Assembly (NCBI GenBank): GCA_003117195.1 | Contig: BDSI01000022.1 | Location: forward strand, 254,103-318,102 | DNA length: 64,000 nt | Source of the DNA: Eudorina sp. 2006-703-Eu-15 | Taxonomy: Eukaryota; Chlorophyta; Chlorophyceae; Chlamydomonadales; Volvocaceae | Reading direction: 5' to 3' | In this document: piece after piece, positions 58,884-64,000 of the stretch | How the letters are laid out: each line of letters opens with the position of its first letter | How positions within the stretch are numbered: the first letter of the stretch is position 1 | Program-made: the position numbers and the translations under genes | Notes under the pieces: model-generated | What the model was told of the DNA's origin: nothing | Seen by the model: the letters and a program-made list of their open reading frames with translations, nothing else | Database searches by the model: none

Positions 58884-58928
58884 CACCCCGTCCCGAGTCC
58901 TGGTTCCTTCAGAAAAAAAAAAAAAAAA
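58884..58928 (+). mobile_element. SINE 3'-end insertion of 45 nt with target-site duplication
   Basis: Only CACCCCGTCCCGAGTCC...TTCAG plus poly(A) was inserted. AAGG is duplicated at 58880-58883 and 58929-58932, inside ORF2 of copy O. Confidence 0.85.
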
Positions 58929-59150
58929 AAGGTGGCTGAGTAGCAGGTCCTGGGCAGCGAGGTCCACCTCCCCAACTCGGAACAGGCCCGTGGGGCTGTC
59001 ACTGCTGTACATGGCGTGGGCGGCCGTGGTGATGGTCTCACCGGCATTCGCGCTGGTCAGGGGGACTGGCTCGGGCTGCCCTGGGGCGAGCAGGTGGGTG
59101 ATGGGTTCCCTGACCTTTAGCCTCCCGGCCGAGCTGGTGGAACCAGCCGG

Positions 59151-59966
59151 GTGGCCAGGGCTGCCGGCCTGGTTGGGCTAACTGCGCCAGGGTCTTGCCA
59201 TGCAGCGCTGCAAGGAAGGAGTCAAGGTCAATGTGGCCAACCCCGCCACACTCGTGGTCTTGGTATGCCACCACTGGATCCGGCTTCAGCAGTGCACGAC
59301 CATTGCACACCAGGGTAGCATCTTCAGGCAGCAACGACCAGGCTGTGAAGCCATGCGCCCATGAGGCTTCGAAGGCGTCCAGCGGAGCTGTCTTCAGCTG
59401 GGCGGTGATGTGTGAGAGTGGCAACCCAGCCATGGTGTCGTCGGGCAACGCTGCCATCCGGAAATGCGCCCACATGAGCCGTTGGAGCTCGCTGACCACC
59501 TGGGTGACGACCGCTTCAGAGGGGCAGGGCTCGGTGTCAGCGGCTTGGTGGTGGCACCAGACGGCCCACAGCCAGGTGGCCCGAAGGGCGGTCCAGAGGG
59601 TTTGCAGGCCCGGGCTGGTTGGGTACTGGCCCCAGGCGGCGGCCCAGTCTCCCAGCAGCAGTTCAACGCTCATCATTGGGGGGCCGGGCCCCCCGGTGAT
59701 GGCCCCCCAGAGAGCCACCAGCCACTCACGAGCACCCTGGTACGCCGGGCAGGCCACAAAGATGTGGGTCAAGCTGTCCAGGCACGGTTCTGGCCGCCAT
59801 CGCCGTGGCTGCTGCTGCTGTGGCTGCTGCTGTGGCTGCTGCTGTGGCTGTTGGCAGGCCAGAAGGCCAGACGGCAAGCAAAGACCACCACAGACCTCCT
59901 TGCTGCCCAGTTTGGCTTCCTGGACAAACGTGACATCCGGGTTGCGGGCTACCTGCTTCAAATAGC
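59151..59966 (-). mobile_element. Patchwork of four LINE fragments in minus orientation
   Basis: In order: RT end (59151-59352), ORF2 C-terminus (59353-59858), 3' UTR scrap (59859-59893) and endonuclease N-part (59894-59965, sense LKQVARNPDVTFVQEAKLGS). Joins lack tails and duplications and rest on a few shared bases, which points to recombination or repair rather than retrotransposition. Confidence 0.75.
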
Positions 59967-60291
59967 TTTTTTTTTGTCTTTTGTTGTTTGTTGGTGGGTG
60001 GGTCGTCTTTGGCAATCCGTCTCGCCTGTTGGCCTGGAGTAGGAGGTGCGGCCTTGTTGTGCCGTTTTGCCGCTTTGGGAGCTTTTCTCTCCCTCTGCCG
60101 CCCTGTCCCTGTCCCCGTCCTGTCTGTGAGGTTGGCGTTGCTTGGTTCCCTTTCCTTCTGGTTGGTGCCTCTGGGGCTCGGTTGCGGTGTGGTGGTCTTT
60201 GCTTGCCGTCTGGCCTTCTTCCCGGCTTGCTGCTTGGTCTGCTTCCGTCCCTTTGTCCTTGTAACGTCCCTCTCAGAAAAAAAAAAAAAAG
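59967..60291 (+). mobile_element. LINE 3' UTR end with poly(A)
   Basis: From the T-rich middle of the 3' UTR to TCTCAG plus poly(A). It is followed at once by another plus-strand 3' UTR. Confidence 0.8.
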
Positions 60292-62000
60292 GGGTAAGGG
60301 CCTCCAGTGTTGGGTTGGCGAGGGAGGGGTGTTCCTGCTTGCTGCGCCCCGCAGGGTACCAGCCCTGGACGTTTCCCTTGCTCGTGGCGTGCTCGTGCTC
60401 TGCCGGGCCGGCGTCTGTTGGCGTGGCTGGTGGAGCGGCGCCCTGTTGTGCGGCCCTGCGGTGTGCTCGTGCTCGAGACCCTACCGAGCGGCACCCGGGT
60501 TCGGCCGTGACGTGCTTGGCGCCTTGGTGTGCTCGTGCCCTGGCCTCCTGTGCCTTGGGCGGCACCTCGGTGCTTGTGGGTTCGTGCGAGCCTGGGGGGT
60601 CTGTTTTTTGGGGGGTGGGGGGTTTGGGTTCCTTCTGTTGGGCGGTCTGGCGTGTCCCCTTCTGTTGGGAGTTCCGGTGTTCCCTGGGGCTGCTGCAGGT
60701 TGTTCCTTCCGTTGTTTGCTTTGAGTCTTCTGTGGCTGCTGCAGTTGGGTGTTGCCCTGCTTCTTTGGGTAGTGTTTGCCTCGTTGCTGTGTTCTGGTTT
60801 TGTAGCCGTTTTTGGGCGGGGCCCCAGCGCGAAGCGCGTTCGGGGGGCCCCGCCCCCGAGGATTGCCCATGTCCGTGTGTCCGGTAACGGCAAAACGTTC
60901 ATTATCCGCCAAACTAATTCGCTACGTTTGTCATATTAATTGTCCTCTATTGCAAGGTAACTTTGGTTTGGCTGAAAAAAATTCTTTGCGCACAAACGGT
61001 CAAAGTAAAGCTCTGCGGTTTCCATGGACCCGGGTCAACGCCCACCCAACGCCTCTCGCGCTCATATTTGTTTCAACGGGTGCCGCGTGATGAATACTTG
61101 GATTAGGAATGGGCGGCGCGTGCCAAATTGAACTTCGATAGTGTTCTGATGTTTGAACATCAAAACATCAAGATTTGTCTTTTTGTCTTGCCAGATGAAT
61201 ACAAATCAACAATATGTATTGAATCAAAGTTTCAAGATGCAAAGGGATAGCGTACCGAGTGCCAACGAATGCTCCAGTTCCGATGGCCCAAAGTCCGGGT
61301 CTCACCGCGGCTTTTTCGCACCTTGTTTTTGCCTTACATTACCTATGTAACTATTGATAGCAAACTTTAGAGGTTCACGTCTGCTGCGGGCGTGCAACTG
61401 AAGGGTTGCATGCCTGCCGACGGACCAAACAACTACAGTTTCACGGCAAAACAAGGATGCTTCAAGCTTGCTTTGTGATCATCTGCTTGACAGATGGATG
61501 TGGTAGTGCAGAGGCGACCATAGTGCCGATACGGTGACCGCCGTCGCCGGCGGCGCGTACTGCAGGATGGTTTCGGGGCTGCCGTGTTTGGGCTTGGTGA
61601 ATCTATGCACGCCGATCCCCCTTCAACATCAACGACACCCCCAATAGCAACCTTTCACTCTCACACACTGTTGCGCGGTAATAGAGTTTTCCTTCTAAAG
61701 CAAGCGGCCTGTACGGATTATAGGGGGCCCCGCCCTTTTCCGGCTTCGAGGAAGCCGACCCCTACTTGTTCTTTTCTTTTTTTGTTTTTGTTGTTTGTTG
61801 GTGGGTGGGTCGTCTTTGGCCTTCCGTCTCGCCTGGTGGCCTGGAGTAGGAGGTGCGGCCTTGTTGTGCCGTTTTGCCGCTTTGGGAGCTTTTCTCTCCC
61901 TCTGCCGCCCTGTCCCTGTCCCCGTCCTGTCTGTGAGGTTGGCGTTGCTTGGTTCCCTTTCCTTCTGGTTGGTGCCTCTGGGGCTCGGTTGCGGTCCTGT
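60292..62000 (+). mobile_element. LINE 3' UTR, interrupted by hairpin-ended element copy 2
   Basis: 3' UTR 60292-60813 and 61769-61996 in plus orientation. The second part stops at GGTTGCGGT, before the normal terminus, and runs through about 20 unmatched bases into the poly(T) of a SINE. Confidence 0.8.
60814..61768 (-). mobile_element. Hairpin-ended low-GC element, copy 2 (955 bp, inverted)
   Basis: Reverse complement of 23769-24732 and nearly identical. It lacks one 9-bp segment (AACGATAGT in copy 1 near 24023), which accounts exactly for the length difference. Stem GGGCGGGGCCCC at 60814-60825 pairs with GGGGCCCCGCCC at 60844-60855; the other end has CGGCTTCGAGGAAGCCG and CCCCTACTTG. It sits between GCCGTTTTT and TTCTTTTC of the LINE 3' UTR, in a T-rich tract, so its target differs from that of copy 1. 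Confidence 0.7.
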
Positions 62001-62017
62001 CCGTCTGACCTTCTGTG

Positions 62018-62340
62018 TTTTTTTTTTTTTCTGAAGGAACCAGGACTCGGGACGGGGTGCCTTTCTTTATGTTGTCTGGCGGTCCTCTGATGCTGCCACT
62101 ACTCCACGAGCGGCTAGCGTGCCGGGCTTCTGGGCGTCTCCGCAGGCCAGCTGGATGACTTAGGATGGGTGAGAGTCTTGTAAACCTCCAGACGGGACAG
62201 GGACGGGTGGGCACCCTCCTTCTCGTCACACCCCTGACAACTTGCTAGTGGCTGGGGTCGATCCCAGGACCTCCCGGGGGGAATTGCGAGGTTTCCCTGT
62301 TGCCAGCCAAAGCGCCTCATTGTCACCTTCTGGGGGTGCT
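62018..62340 (-). mobile_element. tRNA-headed SINE, full-length copy
   Basis: Sense strand from CAGCACCCCCAGAAGGTGACAA to GGTTCCTTCAG plus poly(A). TGACAA/TTGTCA closes the head and CTGGG/CCCAG forms a T-arm-like stem around ATCGAC. It is the cleanest copy for defining the element. It abuts the DIRS-like element at 62341. Confidence 0.75.
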
Positions 62341-62354
62341 GTAAATACCGTATA

Positions 62355-62458
62355 GGTTTTCCGAGCTTGTGAGGAAAACCAAGGTTTTCTGTAATATACG
62401 ACAGACGAGCGTCTGTGGTTCTGGAGCCGGGTGGCTCCTGTTGGGACGCAGAAGCGTC
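62355..62458 (+). repeat. Four consecutive hairpins in the leader of the DIRS-like element
   Basis: GGTTTTCC/GGAAAACC (62355-62380, 10-nt loop), ACAGACGAGCGTCTGT (62401-62416), GGAGCC/GGCTCC (62423-62438, 4-nt loop), GACGC/GCGTC (62445-62458, 4-nt loop). All stems are perfect. Confidence 0.8.
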
Positions 62459-62588
62459 AGTGTTTGGTACTTTTCGGAGATCATCGTAGCGCTACGGGCT
62501 GTGCTGGCGTTGGACTTTTTGTTGCGGCTGTGTGTTGGCCGTTTGTTATTGTCCATCGTCGGTGCGTCCTCGCCCTTCTCCGGCCATT

Positions 62589-63413
62589 ATGGCGGAAAAC
62601 GAGGACCGAGCTCAGTCAATTGACGACATTATTTCGAATCGTCAGAAGCGATTGACCTCGCTGGCACAGAATGCAGCAGTGAAGGCAGTTATGGAGAAAC
62701 TGAAGGAGGACCCGGGTGCGATCCTTGAGGAGGCGGAGGAGAAAGCATACAATGCTTTTTTGGCAGCGGAACAGAAGCTAGCCGAGGCCAACCAGCTCCA
62801 ACGGCAGCGCGCATCGCCGGAAATCCCGCCAAAACGCCACCGGGAGGAGCTTCCCTTTTACAAGTGCGACTTCGGTGTCAGTGAGGGGAAGACCAACAAA
62901 TCCCTGCTGGGCCAGCGCGACAAGCTGGTCGACCTATGGAACTCGCTGCAAGATGTCAAGGACGCCGTAGCGGACTTGAAGGAGGCTGCGGCGCAGGAGC
63001 GCCCCACCAAAATGAAGAAGGTGGAGGAGGCCATTGCCGAGGGTGAGAAGGCCTTCGTGGGAGCGGCTAAGGACCTAGTGGTAGCCTATAACCACGGCTG
63101 GGAGGTGGTCAAGGGGCTCCAAGGGGCTGCGTACGCGCAAACCGAGGAGGAGCAGAAGAAGCTGAAAGCGGCTATCAAGGCGGCTGAATTGACCGCGAAG
63201 TCCAGCAAGGGCAAGGGCAAGGCCAAGTTTAAGTCTGGGGGAACGGGAGGATCTTCGTCAGGAAGCTTTGGGGGCGCGCAGCAGTCGCAGGGCGTGGGTG
63301 TGGGGATCCGGCGGGTGCAGCAAGCGGCCGCGCCGCAGGCTCCGCCTCCGTGTTACTGTTATTCGTGCGGCGTCGCGGGGCACTTCTCGAAGGAGTGCCC
63401 CAATAAGAAGTAA
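62589..63413 (+). CDS. Gag-like protein with CCHC zinc knuckle, 274 aa
   Basis: ATG at 62589 (MAENEDRAQSIDDIISNRQK), stop at 63411-63413. The N half is charged and helical, coiled-coil-like (EEAEEKAYNAFLAAEQKLAE); the middle has more Lys/Glu helices (DVKDAVADLKEAAAQERPTK). A Lys/Gly/Ser/Gln-rich linker (~205-250) leads to the C-terminal knuckle CYSCGVAGHFSKECPNKK, which fits C-X2-C-X4-H-X4-C. Retrotransposon Gag proteins use this knuckle to bind their RNA. An in-frame extension upstream to 62532 exists, but it overlaps the hairpin leader and looks non-coding, so I chose the later ATG. No frame break is seen, so the element may be young. Confidence 0.75.
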   Translation: MAENEDRAQSIDDIISNRQKRLTSLAQNAAVKAVMEKLKEDPGAILEEAEEKAYNAFLAAEQKLAEANQLQRQRASPEIPPKRHREELPFYKCDFGVSEGKTNKSLLGQRDKLVDLWNSLQDVKDAVADLKEAAAQERPTKMKKVEEAIAEGEKAFVGAAKDLVVAYNHGWEVVKGLQGAAYAQTEEEQKKLKAAIKAAELTAKSSKGKGKAKFKSGGTGGSSSGSFGGAQQSQGVGVGIRRVQQAAAPQAPPPCYCYSCGVAGHFSKECPNKK

Positions 63414-63574
63414 TGGAGGGAAGGTGGACGTACGGGGGGTCACCGCAGCATGCTCAGGCGGTGGGTGCGTGGTGCGGTCGCCGGGATCACGGCAGCAGCC
63501 GGCAGGATCTCACGGCGGAGAACCGTAGCGAACGGACGTTCGGAAACCGTGGACAAGGGCAGGAAGCCCAGTGA
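63414..63574 (+). other. Spacer between Gag and RT frames of the DIRS-like element
   Basis: About 160 bp. The RT frame has a stop at 63572-63574, while another frame is open from 63450 to 63632 (MLRRWVRGAVAGITAAAGRI). A frame change or splice could connect the two. Confidence 0.4.
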
Positions 63575-64000
63575 CCGGTCAGGCTGCAGCCTACCGTTGG
63601 CCCAAAGAGGCTTTGGCCCACAGAGGCAGTGAGGACAGTGCGACAGCACTTGTCTGTGAGACGTGGAACGTCTGAAGGCCCGTGGTGTCGGTTGCCTTCC
63701 GATCTTGTAACCGCAGATGACCTGTGGGAGGAAGGAAATGATGCACGCGAAAGCGAGGGGGCCGACGCGGCAGCGTCTGGGCAGATCAACGCCCGTAAGG
63801 AGTTCTGGCTCAAGAATATCTGTGCCAGCAAGTGGACAAGGCGGTGGGTGAAGAACGGCTTCCCCCTGGTTTGGGAGGATGCGAAGAACCCCGCCCCACG
63901 GCGACAACAGCCAAACCACCCAGGGTCGAAGGAGCACGCAGAGTACATGGATGCGACTCTTGCAGAGTTTCTGGCAGCAGGGGCAGCCCGGGAGTGGGAG
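63575..64000 (+). CDS. Start of DIRS-like reverse transcriptase, partial
   Basis: Open for 142 codons to the window end with no early Met. The segment KEFWLKNICASKWTRRWVKN, then GFPLVW, NHPGSKEHAEYMDATLAEFL and AAGAAREWE matches the lead-in of DIRS-type RTs: a Trp-rich helix, Gly-Phe/Tyr, an Asn-x-x-Ser-x-x-x-His turn, then a helix ending LLxxGAI. The catalytic motifs lie beyond the window. How translation starts is unclear; it could be a frameshift from Gag or a spliced message. Confidence 0.55.

Larger units (their letters stand above)
54355..59150 (-). mobile_element. LINE copy O: best-preserved ORF2, with full 3' UTR
   Basis: Poly(T) and 3' UTR 54355-55370, ORF2 C-terminal domain 55371-57338, RT 57340-58883, a 45-nt SINE tail insertion 58884-58928, and the endonuclease-RT linker 58933-59150. 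Only the endonuclease and ORF1 are missing. It is the best source for the RT and C-terminal consensus. Confidence 0.85.
17563..62017. mobile_element. Nested array of one Zepp-like (L1-type) LINE family, candidate centromeric cluster
   Basis: Apart from about 1 kb of other sequence at 22252-23307, three larger SINE copies and two hairpin-ended elements, everything here is fragments of one LINE in both orientations. Poly(A)-tailed plus copies end near 19282, 30195, 33998, 35150, 42999, 47185, 51395, 53196, 53737, 54281 and 60277. Poly(T)-headed minus copies begin near 17563, 19777, 23308, 34619, 35831, 48611, 49095, 49776, 50637, 51917 and 54355. Most copies are 5'-truncated, the usual result of target-primed reverse transcription. 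Zepp of Chlorella and Zepp-like elements of Coccomyxa and Chlamydomonas are known to build such self-nested clusters; assigning this family to that group is my inference from structure. Confidence 0.8.
62341..64000 (+). mobile_element. 5' part of a DIRS/Kangaroo-like retrotransposon, cut by the window end
   Basis: A structured leader (62341-62588), a Gag-like ORF (62589-63413) and the start of an RT ORF (63575 on). The RT entry resembles DIRS-group elements, and DIRS elements (Kangaroo, TOC) are known in volvocines. The tyrosine recombinase and right terminal repeat that would prove this lie outside the window. The sequence is unrelated to the LINE. Confidence 0.6.

Noticed and set aside
17563..62017. 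CRISPR-like or satellite array
   Set aside because: Repeats are irregular in spacing, length and orientation and end in poly(A) tails, so they are retrotransposon copies. Only 53206-54291 is truly tandem.
62532..62588. Upstream start for the Gag-like ORF
   Set aside because: In-frame, but it lies directly downstream of the hairpin leader and encodes a Cys/Pro/Arg stretch unlike the rest. The ATG at 62589 is followed by a typical charged helical N-terminus.
1..64000. Telomere repeat or rDNA
   Set aside because: No TTTTAGGG/TTTAGGG runs and no rRNA-like sequence were seen, so the LINE cluster is not shown to be subtelomeric.

Overview
The window looks like nuclear DNA of a volvocine (Chlamydomonas/Volvox-type) green alga. 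The evidence is high GC, two intron-dense genes with GT-AG introns and frequent TGCAG acceptors, proteins with long Ala/Gly/Pro/His runs, a poly(A) L1-type LINE that nests into itself, and a DIRS-like retrotransposon at the right edge. No prokaryotic gene, rRNA, CRISPR array or telomere repeat was seen. Species and chromosome cannot be fixed from sequence alone.

Left part (1-17562): two single-copy genes are transcribed divergently from a 445-bp intergenic region. On the minus strand (8214 to 2329) is a seven-exon gene for a ~1,222-residue multi-pass membrane protein of no family I recognise. On the plus strand (8660 to 17139) is a 13-exon gene for a ~1,127-residue protein with an N-terminal F-box-like segment, leucine-rich repeats and two C-terminal hydrophobic helices. 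Codon phase is preserved at every junction of both models.

Middle part (17563-62017): about 44 kb consist almost wholly of one L1-like LINE family inserted into itself in both orientations, with about 22 separate 3' termini. The pieces assemble into one element. ORF1 has an RNA-binding-like N half, a Pro-rich middle and a helical C end. ORF2 has an APE-type endonuclease, a reverse transcriptase and a Cys/His zf-RVT-like C-terminus, and its start overlaps the ORF1 stop as ATGA. A ~1.0-kb 3' UTR ends in CCCTCTCAG plus poly(A). Several insertions have clear target-site duplications. A ~320-nt tRNA-headed SINE whose 3' end resembles the LINE end, and two inverted copies of a ~960-bp hairpin-ended low-GC element, sit inside the array. 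This architecture matches what is known of Zepp/Zepp-like LINE clusters, which mark putative centromeres in Coccomyxa and Chlamydomonas relatives, so the window may enter a centromere.

Right part (62341-64000): the 5' end of a DIRS/Kangaroo-like retrotransposon, with four consecutive hairpins in its leader, a Gag-like ORF ending in a CCHC zinc knuckle, and the start of a reverse-transcriptase ORF that runs off the window.

Limits: all boundaries come from reading by eye. Repeat-rich joins, homopolymer lengths and the 543-bp tandem duplication could be affected by assembly, and splice sites are predicted without transcript data.
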